From: Sceloporus undulatus | Taxonomy: Eukaryota > Chordata > Lepidosauria > Squamata > Phrynosomatidae | NCBI RefSeq assembly: GCF_019175285.1 | Contig: NC_056527.1 | Location: 120,863,273-120,927,272 of the forward strand | Length of the DNA stretch: 64,000 nt | Direction: 5' to 3' | Part shown: positions 33,290 to 43,500 of the stretch, piece after piece | How the letters are laid out: each line of letters begins with the position of its first letter | Numbering within the stretch: position 1 is the stretch's first letter | Notes under the pieces: model-generated | What the model saw: the letters and a program-made list of their open reading frames with translations, nothing else | Databases searched by the model: none | What the model was told of the DNA's origin: nothing | Position numbers and translations under genes: made by a program

Positions 33290-34690
33290 CCATAGATCCA
33301 TCTATGAAAAACAGCACACACATATAAACCCATTTTAGCATTCAGTCCTCATCTGTTCCTCTCTTCCTTTCCACTCCTTCCTTCATTCTCTTGGCTAATT
33401 TTACATATAGAATAGAAAACAGCTGGGCATTGTAAGGCTCTGCGGCAGACCTTCTCCTGGCCTTTAGATCCATGCAAAATGGACTGGTGTCCTTCAAAGA
33501 AAAAGAAAGCCAGCGGTTTGATAGACCGCCAGGGCTAAGCTTGGACATCTGGACCAAATCTGAGCAGCTTTTAATTCCTTGCATGTCATTAACAGCATGC
33601 CTTTCATTGTCTCCTAAGAGAGTCTTCCTCTTTAAGGATATTTCAAGGGCAATGGATGGGGAAAGTAATTTGCTCTCTCCTGCAAGGACCTGCAAAGGGG
33701 CAAAGTGAATAACAAGCTGCCTGGCGATGATCTCACCCCCCCCCCCCCCAAAAAAAAACCCACTCATCCTTATAAACAGTTCTGGAGGCCCCTGCCTCTT
33801 CCTCCATCACTCCATTCAAGGACATTGGAGGAGAGCTGTCATGTTGACAAGGTCATAAGCCTTTCCTGCATAAATGATTCCTCTTTCCAAAGGGCTCAGA
33901 GTTGCAGCTGAAGGGAAGCAACTGCAAATGAAATTGCTGGACCTTGCTGACTATACAAAAATTGCTCTGAGCAAGATCCTCACTCATTCAAAGCACTGGA
34001 TTGGTTTCTATCTATATTACTTACACCAAGGAGAGTGCCAAAACCCATTCTTAATCTTAGACCCTCCAACTGATGTTGCAGGGAGAGTCCCAATTGATTC
34101 TCTGTCAGACCACTTTTTCAACCACATTTGAAATGCCCCAGTTCTTCTCTCCTCCTCCTTTTGTCCTCAGATTAATTCCAGTTCTTGCAAACTGAATACA
34201 AAATACAAAAAGTAATTTGCATTGGTTTCAACAGGAGGAAAAGGAGGACTCAGATTGTTGCTTTTCCCATGAAGTTCAGGCAAAAGCAAACCACTGCAGA
34301 CTTTCCTAGTTTGTGTGTTCTTTCTCATTCACAACTTTTGTCACAACTCTGATGTAACTCTGTCACAGGCATCCCGGTTCTCATCTATGAAAAGTTGGAG
34401 GGTATGTAATTTCTTGTAGCAAAACCAACAAATGATCTTGCAGCTGCTTAATAAGGAATGAGTTTTCTTTGACATACTCTTTTGCGGCTTGCCATCAAAT
34501 TTGTAGGATGCACAAAGTGGGCTAAAGTCAACAAAAATCTTATGCCATGATAAAACACATTCATCTTTCAAATGCAGCCAGTTTCTTCATTGTTCTTGCT
34601 ATCAAGAAAGGCTTGCAAAACAGGATTTCGTTGAAAAAGAAGCTTTGTACCTAGATTAGAAAGATATTTAGAAGCAAGAGCATTTACGTC
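33290..34690. other. Intergenic, nothing recognised
   Basis: A C-run followed by an A-run lies at about 33737-33759. Frames up to 141 codons (- strand, 33342-33767) show no familiar motif. Confidence 0.35.
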
Positions 34691-34699
34691 CTTATCAAT

Positions 34700-35240
34700 G
34701 TGTTACCATGGATGTGCAACAGCCAGAAAGTGTGTTTAAGCATATGATGTTTTTGCACAACCAACTGTTTGGATTTGGGGAAAAGAGTTACACAGAATAC
34801 AGTAAAAGCTGCAATCCAGGGGACCTGGTATATCACTTAATCTGTTGTCCATTTTATAAAGACCCTCGGGAGCGTTTTATTTACCTTTAATTGGAAATAG
34901 ATTATTTTCGAAGTCCCAAGAAAAGGTGCTCAATCTCCTAATGGACACAGATCAATATGTGACTTGGTGTGTAGCCCTATTTGCCCTTGCTGCCAAAAAG
35001 ACCAGGAAGAAAGACTTTGCAGAGATAGCTGCTCCTTGTAACAGGGATAATGTTAGTTAAAAGGGTTTGGGTGTGAATTTTAATATATTTGTGTTATATA
35101 TGTTACATGTATCTGCTTATGACAGATTTTTGCTAATTGGTAAAACTTATTTTATTTTATGGAAATGTTGTGTGTATCATTTTGGTTTTTGCAACGGTCA
35201 TTGGCCAAAAGCAATATAAGATTGACTGAGCTGCAATTCT
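34700..35240 (+). repeat. Unassigned LINE 3' end
   Basis: The + frame reads GDLVYHLICCPFYKDPRERF, a Cys/His-type motif like those near the C-terminus of several LINE polymerases. Stops follow, then an AT-rich tail ending in CATTGGCCAAAAGCAATATA. The clade cannot be set by eye. Confidence 0.45.
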
Positions 35241-35288
35241 TGCTTTTCTCACTCCTTTTGATCCTATTATGATGATGATTATTATTAG

Positions 35289-35363
35289 GAGGAACCCTGT
35301 GATAGGTTCATCTTAGAGCCATCATAAGTCTGAAATTACTTTAATGCACACAACAACAACCGC
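35289..35363 (+). repeat. SINE tail
   Basis: CCTGTGATAGGTTCATCTTA through AATGCACACAACAACAAC is the + strand tail of the tRNA-type SINE. Confidence 0.65.
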
Positions 35364-35683
35364 CTACTCCGCTGCCCAATGTTGGGCTATAGGAACAGCT
35401 TATGCTGCCCAAGGCAATTGTCCCCAAGACAACTGTAGTCTAGATCAATGGCTTTCTTCAAACAATCCTTGCAAGCACAGATATCTTTCTGCAAGGGCTT
35501 TGCTTGGGAATGCTCATGTCTGGATTATCGGCACACCAGCTGCAGATTCTGGGAGCTGTCATCCAGATTTATCAGTCCGGGTCCTACTGCTTAATCCAGA
35601 CTAGTGTCGACCCATTGAATCATCCACCAATGTTTATAGAAATCCCATTTATTCAATGGGTCTGCTCTAGTCAAAGCTAGAGG

Positions 35684-35878
35684 GGACATCTACACACTGT
35701 AGAAATAATACAGTTTTGACCCCCACTTGAAGTGCTGTAGCTCCATCCTGGGATTTGTAGTTTCACTGGGTCTTTTGCCTTCTCTGGTGCTGCAACAAAC
35801 TACCAATCCCAGGATTCTGTGGGATGGAGTCATGGCAGTTAAAGGGGTGTCAAACTGCATTGTAGATGCACCCTTAGG
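35684..35878. mobile_element. Fold-back element A, well preserved
   Basis: CATCCTGGGATTTGTAGTTT on the left and AACTACCAATCCCAGGATTC on the right are inverse. The ends are TCTACACACTGTAGAAATAA and GCATTGTAGATGCACCC. Confidence 0.65.
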
Positions 35879-35914
35879 CCATAACAAGTTCTGTCCATAG
35901 CAAATTCTGTAGAT

Positions 35915-35977
35915 ATCTGGGTGTACTGGTAGCCAAGCTGGTTGGGGGATTCTGGGAGTTATAGTTGGAGCATGCAA
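35915..35977. repeat. Fold-back element B fragment
   Basis: GGTTGGGGGATTCTGGGAGT followed by TATAGTTGGAGCATG is one arm of family B. Confidence 0.45.
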
Positions 35978-35979
35978 CG

Positions 35980-36720
35980 TTCCCTACGCTCTGCTTAAGA
36001 AAATGATATGGAGTCCCTTGCGCTTTCCAAGAGGCACACATTGGCAATTTCCACTCTGCGCTAGCTACAGACTCCCTTTCCCACACTCAGGACAAGCAAC
36101 AAATAGCTCAACAGCTTTTGTGGCGGAGAAGAAAGAAAGCCCTATAGACCATGCCCCACCATGAATGTTTGAATTGGCCAGCCTTTTCAAAATGCCCACT
36201 GTTTACCTTCTCTCTTGGCAAAATGCCGCCAGATGGAGTTACACCCAGAAATGTACTAAGCCCAACTTTTCACTCAATGTCAGAAAGATTATTATCAAGG
36301 GAATGAGAGACGGAGGCCCGGTTATCTGACACGCTTGCGTACCTCCCAGACGATGACAACTCTGGAGGCAATTGTTTCGGCATTCAGAAGGATTCAAAGG
36401 GGCCCTTAAAGGCATATATGTATATATATACATACAAAGCAGCCTCTCCCAGGATAAGGCAGAAGCAAGCTCAAACCTGACGGCTGCTGCAGTTGCTCTC
36501 TGCAAAGCCATCCAGTGTAGAAGCACAATGGGTTCCCATCAGCCTCTGGCTGGGTTCAGATTTCTCCTAGTTAATGGGACTGTAATAACAGCGTTTAACA
36601 AAGTAAGGTAGCACCAGAAGGTCAAGTGAGAGACAGAGTCTGGAAAGTTACTTCTTGGGCCAACGTCTTTGCCTGAACCAATGTGGTCAGTGGCCAAACT
36701 GGCCGGAGGGTCCTGAGAAT
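35980..36720. other. Intergenic, nothing recognised
   Basis: Unique-looking sequence with a short TATATA-rich patch near 36417-36431. Confidence 0.35.
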
Positions 36721-36726
36721 ACTCTG

Positions 36727-36815
36727 TGTCTATGTCTTCAAGTCACCTGTTGACTTCTGGAGACCCCATGAATTTCATGGGGTTTTCTTAGGCAAGGGAT
36801 CCTCAGAGAGCAACA
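36727..36815 (-). repeat. 5S-derived SINE tail fragment
   Basis: TGTCTTCAAGTCACCTGTTG, ACCCCATGAATTTCATGGGG and TTAGGCAAGGGATCCTCAGA match the tail block of the 5S-derived SINEs. The 5S-like head is absent. Confidence 0.6.
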
Positions 36816-37224
36816 TTCAGGGAGCAAAGCATTGTTTGGAGTTAGGGGACCCTAAATCCCCAGGTTTTTCTCTTTAAAGTAGTCCACCCAACACGCTTCG
36901 CAGCAGATCATTTAATATGAGATGGCCTGGAGGCCAACCCACATCACCTTTCCCTAACTTTCCTTGGTTTGGCAAAGCTGCCTTTCTTTGCCAGCAGTTA
37001 ATATCTCCTAATCCCTCTCCCCACCCACATGCAACTTTGCAGAATGAATAAACAGAAAGTCAAGGGGTACATGAGTAAAGCATGACTAAGATCTGACAGG
37101 CCTTACTCTGGTGATAGCACCATCCACCAACTGAAGAACAAGCGGAACCCACTTGTAGGAAAGGGCCCTTGTGGTAGGAGGAACATTGGACCTCTGGGCC
37201 AGAGCAATGGAGGTACCCCGAGTA

Positions 37225-37440
37225 GGTATGAACATGCCTTCAAGTCACCTGTCAACCTATGGCCACCCCATGGATTTCACAGGAGGACTGAGATATAGTT
37301 TTGCCAGTTCTTTCCTGTGAAATACAGCCCATGGCACTTGGCATTCATTGACAGCCTCCTATCCAAGTCCTAAGCAGGTTTGACTCTTCTTAGCTTCCAT
37401 GACCAGATAGGATCTGATGCCTTTAAGTTATTTAGACCTT
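37225..37440 (-). repeat. 5S-rRNA-derived SINE, first of three in a row
   Basis: ATGCCTTCAAGTCACCTGTC, then CTCCTATCCAAGTCCTAAGC and CTTAGCTTCCATGACCAGAT. The head and tail are both present but decayed. Confidence 0.7.
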
Positions 37441-37457
37441 GCAAAGCATTGTGTGTG

Positions 37458-37690
37458 TGTATATATATGTGCCTTCATGTCGACTGCTGACTTATGGTGA
37501 CCCCATGAATTTCCTAGGATTTTCTTAGGCAAGGAATCCTCAGAGGTGGTTTTGCCAATTCCTCCTTCTGAAACAGAGCCCAAAGCACCTGGGATTCATT
37601 GATGGTTTCACATCCAAGGGCTAACCAGGGCTGACCCTGCTTAGCTTGTAAGATTAGGTGGGAACCGGGGCCTTTAAAGTATTTAGGGGT
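37458..37690 (-). repeat. 5S-rRNA-derived SINE, second of three
   Basis: GTGCCTTCATGTCGACTGCT, GGCAAGGAATCCTCAGAGGT and AACCAGGGCTGACCCTGCTT. The last string is nearly exact antisense 5S rRNA. This is the best 5S match in the window. Confidence 0.8.
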
Positions 37691-37699
37691 GTCTTTCTT

Positions 37700-37865
37700 T
37701 CTATGTGTATCTCTAAGTTGCCTTATGGTGACCTCCATGAATTTCCTAGAGTTTTACCAGTTGTCCTTCGTCTGAAATAGAGCCCCCAGTATTTGGGATT
37801 CTCTGGGGGTTCCCCATCCAAGGACTAACCAAGGCTTAGCTTCTAAGTTCAGTTCATAACTGCAA
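37700..37865 (-). repeat. 5S-rRNA-derived SINE, third of three, internally deleted
   Basis: TTGCCTTATGGTGACCTCCA, then CCATCCAAGGACTAACCAAG and GGCTTAGCTTCTAAG. About 60 bases of the tail block are missing. Confidence 0.65.
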
Positions 37866-37920
37866 AGGAAGGCATGGTGCTCTAAAGTAGGGCATTCAAG
37901 GAAAATGTAGGACATTACAA

Positions 37921-37980
37921 AACAAAAGCTAAAACTCTCATATAAACCCAACAAAAGCTAAAAACTCTCATATAAACCCA
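37921..37980. repeat. 30-bp tandem duplication
   Basis: Two adjacent 30-base units share CTCTCATATAAACCCA at the end and differ by a one-base shift in an A-run. Confidence 0.85.
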
Positions 37981-37989
37981 TGCTTCCTA

Positions 37990-39150
37990 GACAAAATGGA
38001 GCATGACTAGGAATTCATCTCAGACAGAAAGTTGAAATGCAGAACAGGTCTTGGAAAAGGAAGACCTCTCTGGTCACCCTGAACAGAAGGGAACGAAGAG
38101 CCCCTTTTATTGTCTTTTTGTCCCTTTAAATGTGGGAGTCAACTAGATCTGTCAGATTTCTAAGCCTCCAGTCATGTAAAAGGCATTCTGCGGGTTAGCA
38201 TGGTTTTGATTCGGCTAATCTTCTGGGGCATGAAGCCTAGTGGAAACTTCTTTTCCCATACCCACGGGAGACTCCTATTAAAAGGCAAGTCGGAGCAAAA
38301 GCGGAGGCCGCGTCTCACCTGCCGCTTCTCTCTTGGATGCAACTGACGTTCTGTAGGAACAAAGGAGGCTGTCGCAAACCATCATCACTTCAGTTGCCTC
38401 TCCATCTCAGTGAAGCACTTTCTTGGCTCTTGTTCTGAAAAGAAAAATAAATGTATGGGCAGAATCTGATCCCTTTCGCGCCTCCACCCACCAGACAAAG
38501 TTCTAGCTCTCTATATGTAATCCTTCCCCCAAGAGACAAGGGTTGAAAGACGGGGCCAGGAGTAACAGATGCTGAATCACGGTGATGCTGGAGGTGCAAG
38601 GAAGGATGCTGCCAAAATGCAAGGGGTCCCAATGGAGATAAGGGGTATGACCCCCGGGGCACCGGCTGTGGATCCTTGCTGTGAACAGAGTCAGTTTTAA
38701 AGATACGTCAGCCGTCACCCTCTTCATTACTTCTCTTTCCTCTGCCCCTCCATCATAGTTCAGTGTCTAGAATTCCCCATTCAGTGTTAATGGGAAATTC
38801 AGTCCAAGTGCTTTGCAGAAACCATGGCCAGCGTCATGTAAATGGCATGCAAGGTGTTTTATACATTCATTATGTCCTTCTTGAATGAGACATGGGAGGG
38901 AAGCGGTCATTCGGCAAAGGAATTTTTTCCCCATGAAGAAAAAAAAAGGTTAAAGTTTAAAGTTTCTTACTTTTACTTTGAGAACTGAAAAGAAATCAAA
39001 CTGAAATGTCCCCTCTCCCTTCGTCTCCTCTGCTCACATTTCCTTGCCCACAGCAACCATCCTTGACCACTCAAAATCGAAATTAAAGTGGAATGTAACT
39101 TCCATGCTGCAAAGGACAGCAGGATAGTTGCAGGAGAGACAGTCATTCAT
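37990..39150. other. Intergenic, nothing secure
   Basis: Unique-looking sequence. On the - strand two splice-acceptor-like sites and one donor-like site occur at 38.3-38.45 kb, without a supportable coding exon. Confidence 0.3.
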
Positions 39151-39159
39151 GGATGTGAC

Positions 39160-39305
39160 TTAATTGTTTAAATGTTGGACACGGCTCTGAATAACAGGGA
39201 TCGATTCCCAAGGCAAAGGGAAAACCCCTCTCAACAAATCTTGCCAAGAAAACCCGATGACAGGGTCAACATAAATCGGTATCTAGCACAACCTACTGCA
39301 CACAA
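39160..39305 (+). repeat. tRNA-derived SINE, decayed
   Basis: TTAAATGTTGGACACGGCTC, ATCTTGCCAAGAAAACCCGA and a CACACAAA end follow SINE order. Most of the core is deleted. Confidence 0.5.
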
Positions 39306-39584
39306 AATAATCCTTTTATGCCTCTGGACAGTTATAAATGCTTGGCCCTTATGCTATTAAGAACCCAAGAATGCATCTGCCTAGTGGCAAAGGCCATGCT
39401 CCCTACAGAAGGTGTCTTGTAATTCCCTTATCCAGCAAAATGAATTATATTTTAAAAGGAAAGCAATGGCCATTAGTGCTAGAAGTGCTCCAGGCCTAAT
39501 CTGGGGATTGCTCTGTTTTCAGGTTATCTTGGGCTTTTCCTTACTTACAGATAGACGAGGATTAGAAAGTCCAAAGACAGTGCC

Positions 39585-39735
39585 ATATGAGTCTGGAATA
39601 TCAGTAGGCAAAGGGATCTTATCACACCTTTGAGATTTAGGGTTGTGAGTGAAGAAGTTGTAGCATGCACTGTCAAAGAATGAGGAATCTGACCAAGTCT
39701 ATGAAAGTTTATGCTACAACTTCTTTCGCACATTT
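39585..39735. repeat. Fold-back element E fragment
   Basis: ACACCTTTGAGATTTAGGGT and GTCTATGAAAGTTTATGCTA resemble element E. The words GAAGTTGTAGCATGC and TATGCTACAACTTC form an internal inverted pair. Confidence 0.4.
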
Positions 39736-40405
39736 ATTTTCCAGGTTCTGCAAGATACCTTTGCATACTAGAAAGTCCTGTTTGAGAAAGAAAACTGTCC
39801 TGTTTGCTGCGGCTTCTCTCTGCTGCTCTAGAACCGCAGGCACACAAAGCCCTGGCTTTGCGAAGGACTAAAATGGGCTTTCAGTTTGCTTGCTAAAGAT
39901 GGCTGAACACACATTTCAGAGGTTGCTCACATCATCCGCTTTGTATTTTGATCCCAGCTGGCTTTCCACCCGCCTTTTCCGCCTTCCTCCTCCTTCTCTC
40001 ATCATGACTTTGCAAACCTCTCTCTCTCTCTCTCGCACCCCAAGCCCAGATTATGTTTGTTTTTCTAGTGGAGGTCTTCTGATTGCTTTCATACTATGTA
40101 CTTGGAAAGACTCCTTGGAACAATTTGGAACGGAGAAAAAATGACTGCGTCGCTCACTCATCATTACCTTTTTCAAAAAGGAAAAGTTTAGGTTTCTCTT
40201 GGAAATCCTGGCGCAGTGAAAAGTGGGATTCTCGCCCCACCAGCCCAGCTATTGAGAAGATGGCACAAAGTTCAAATGAGGCTTTGTGTTCCTCGAAGGG
40301 TTGGGCGCTGGGTTTTGGCAACTGATTTGATTTCAAAAAAAGAAAAGAAAGAAAATCCCTCTCTTTCTTTGGATTCACAGGCCTTCTTATTGGCCTCAGA
40401 TCTAG

Positions 40406-40479
40406 CCAATAACCGGGCGGCATGTGGGTGTAGTTAATCCCCAGATCCCTGGTCCGCCCCACTGGATCGGGCATAAAAA
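40406..40479 (+). promoter_or_regulatory. Promoter of the aldo-keto reductase gene: CCAAT and TATA-like boxes
   Basis: CCAAT lies at 40406-40410, with a reverse ATTGG at 40388-40392. A GGTCCGCCCC stretch is at 40451-40460. CATAAAAA at 40472-40479 lies 72 bases before the ATG. A start site near 40503 would give a leader of about 50 bases. The layout is that of an ordinary TATA promoter; the start site is inferred. Confidence 0.6.
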
Positions 40480-40550
40480 CCCAGGGCTTGGAGAGGCAAA
40501 ATGCTGCAGATTGGAAGAGACTCGCTCCAAAGCTTTCCTGAAAAACCGAG

Positions 40551-43500
40551 ATGGCGTCCACCACGTTCCTGACCATGCCCTCCGGGAAGACGATCCCGCA
40601 GCTTGGCCTGGGCACCTGGCTGGTAAGCAGAAGGGCAGCAGCAGCAGACTCTTGCTTTCTTCTCCTTTTCTTTTCCAGATCACACTTCTCTTTCACATAC
40701 TCTGTTCTTTTTTCCCTCCTGTGGCACGGATGGTCGAAATCTGAGCATGAGATGCAAAGGCGTCTCTTGGTGGTCAGGACTTTCTCCCACTTTGGACTCT
40801 GCGTTTGATGCGACAGACAGGGATGCTAGAGAGACAAGCGTGCTAGAAATGCATCCATAGCAATGTTTCGGAAGAATAAAGGAATGGGTTGGGTGTGAGG
40901 AAGGTGGTGGAAGTATATATCTTCAAGGTGGTGGAAGTATATACCTTGGAGGTGGCGGAAGTATATCTCTTCAAGCCATTTCTGACTTAATGGCGATCCT
41001 AAAGTCAACCTATCATGATGTTTGCTTGGCCAGATTTGTTCAGAATGGATACAAACAAAAATCCATCAGTGATACCTTTATTGGCCAACCAAAATGCACA
41101 ATAGACTAGTTGCAAGCTTTCGAAGCTCCATGGGATTCTTCATCAGAAGCCTGTGGGGCTTCAAAAGTTTGCGACAAGTCTATTGTGCATTTCGGTTGTC
41201 CACTAGAAGTATCACTAATAGATTTTTGTTTGCATTTGTTAAACGGCCAACGCAGCTACCCCTGAATGTTGTTCAGAATGGGTTTGCCTTTACCTTCTTC
41301 TGAAGCTGAGAGAATGTGACTTGCCCAAGGTCACCCAGTGGGTTTCCTGGCTGAGCGGTGGTCTCCAGTCGTAGTCCAGTGGTGAAAACCTGGTCTACGT
41401 AGTCCAACATTCAAACCACGATTCCATATTGGCTCTTGCAAAGAACTGCAGGTGGAACTCAGCCTCCAACTTCTGCCATGTGTCTCAGAAAACACTCTTT
41501 CCCAGGGGCATCGTGTCTTTTCTGTGCCCAGCCCCAGGAGCCAGCAATGGCTGGGGTCCTGTAGAAATACCATACCAGCAATTGTATGCTTTTCAATGTT
41601 GCATGGCCATAAGGGAAGGCAAACAAAGCCTGCAAGCTCTGAGCAACCAGTTTCTCTGGGGCGATCCATCTTTCCATAGTCAGTGTGCCCATGGCCTTTC
41701 CCCTCCAGCCATCTGCCTTGACTGGCACCGTTACACCAGCATCACTCACCAGCAAGACTGCTGTTTTGGAGACTGGTAAACTTCTTCTCTTTTCAGAGTT
41801 CTTGCCACAATGGCTAGAATCTGGGTATTCTTTGGGGCTTTATTAGTCCACTTTTTCACTCTAATTTAAATCTCATTGTGTGGGTGGCAAAGTGATCATT
41901 ATATTTACAATGCAGGCTCTGAACATTCCTGGTCTCTGTAGGACTTGGCTCCAGTTGGTCCATTCAGGAGCTCTTGACACTCGTTTTGCTAAGATTGCAA
42001 GACCTAATATTATAATTGTCCTCTTGCACCATTATGTTGATGGTGCAACCGTTGTTACACAAGGGAAACAGCAGGCTTCTGGTTGCCACTCACACTTCCA
42101 CATCCTTTGCTGGTGCCTTTCTCTAGCGCCCACATTTTGGGGGGAAGAAAAACAATACCATTCGAATGGGCAGCCTTGAGAAATGTAATACTTCCATGCC
42201 TCCTGAGACTGAAAAGAAAGATACCTAGAATCATTGGGCTGCAAGGACCTGCAAAAGCCATCTCTCCAATCCCCTCCCATAGGAAGACAATGCAGGCAGG
42301 ATTTCGACCAACTGAATACATTTCCACTTGATGGCAGAGCATTGGGATTGTGCAGACTTTCAAATAAAAGGGGATCCTTGGTTCAAATTCTGCCGCAACA
42401 CACAGTCTGAGCGGGGAAGCAATTTGGGGAGACAGCGGACATGGCAGTGACCACAGACTAGGGATGAGCCGATGGGGCACTTTTGATCTCCCTAACCCTC
42501 CCCCTCACTTCTTCATTTTTATAACTCTTCTGGGGCCAGCTCTATGCAAGTTATTTTTAAAGGAGATAGCTGTGACTGAGAGTCTGCACTGCAGAAATAA
42601 TGCAGTTTGCCACCACTTTAATTGCCATGGAATCCTGGGATTTGTAGTTTGTTGTGACACCAGAGCTCTCTGGCAGAGAAGGCTAAATGTCTGTATAAAA
42701 AATCCGTGTATAAGAAGGGCTGACTGTACAAACCCCAGCATTGCCCAATGACAGTCAATGTAAAAGTGCAGAGGCAGCTTCAGAGATGAAAACAGAGAGG
42801 TACCCCTCCTCCTTCCCCAAGACCTTACCGGAGCATAGGGTGGGCAGTCTTCATTTTGGGATGGGATGCCAAGTCTCCACATCAAACAGAGGTTTGGGTT
42901 ACTGTTGGAAAAGTCAGACAAACCCCAGAAGGTTCCAGTTCATATCATCCTCTTGCTTTTCCAGCCGCTGCCTTGCCCTGAGGCCCTTGCTGCCTGCGTT
43001 CATGGAAAGGATATGGTTTGCTTAGCAAAACCCTTTCCTCCCCTTTTTATTTTCCTATCTTGTTCAGAAAAAAACCAAAAAGTGGAGACAAAAGTGCAGG
43101 GCAATGGTGCACAACAACACTTCCATGATGTATTGATGTGCTGTGGATTCATTCTTGGGTGGAGCCCAGATGCCGCCTCAGATGCCTGGGCTCCCATGGA
43201 GGCAATGGAGACAAGCAGTAACTACCATAGATACTTGACTATAAGCCAACCTCACGTATAAGTCGAGGGCAGGTTTGGGGGCCAAACTATTGATTTGGAC
43301 ATGACCCTTGTATAGGTCGAGGATAAAAATTGGGGGCACATAACAAAGGAAGCACAGGGACATGTTTCCAAAGAAGTTACAACATTTCAGCAAGCATCAC
43401 CATTTGTAGTTTTGTTGTGGGTTTTGGGGGCTCTGTGGCCATGTTCTAGAACTGATTGAGCAGAAGAGTTAGAGCCCTATAAAGAAAAATAAGAAGAAGA

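Noticed and set aside
32740-37865. 5S rRNA genes
   Set aside because: The matches cover only part of 5S rRNA, are diverged, and continue into a SINE tail. They are 5S-derived SINEs, not genes.
38319-38450. Splice-like signals on the - strand (acceptor GTTCCTACAG, donor GTGAGA, 32 bases apart; another acceptor at about 38.44 kb)
   Set aside because: The enclosed sequence has no supported coding frame. Could be a non-coding antisense exon, but nothing shows transcription.
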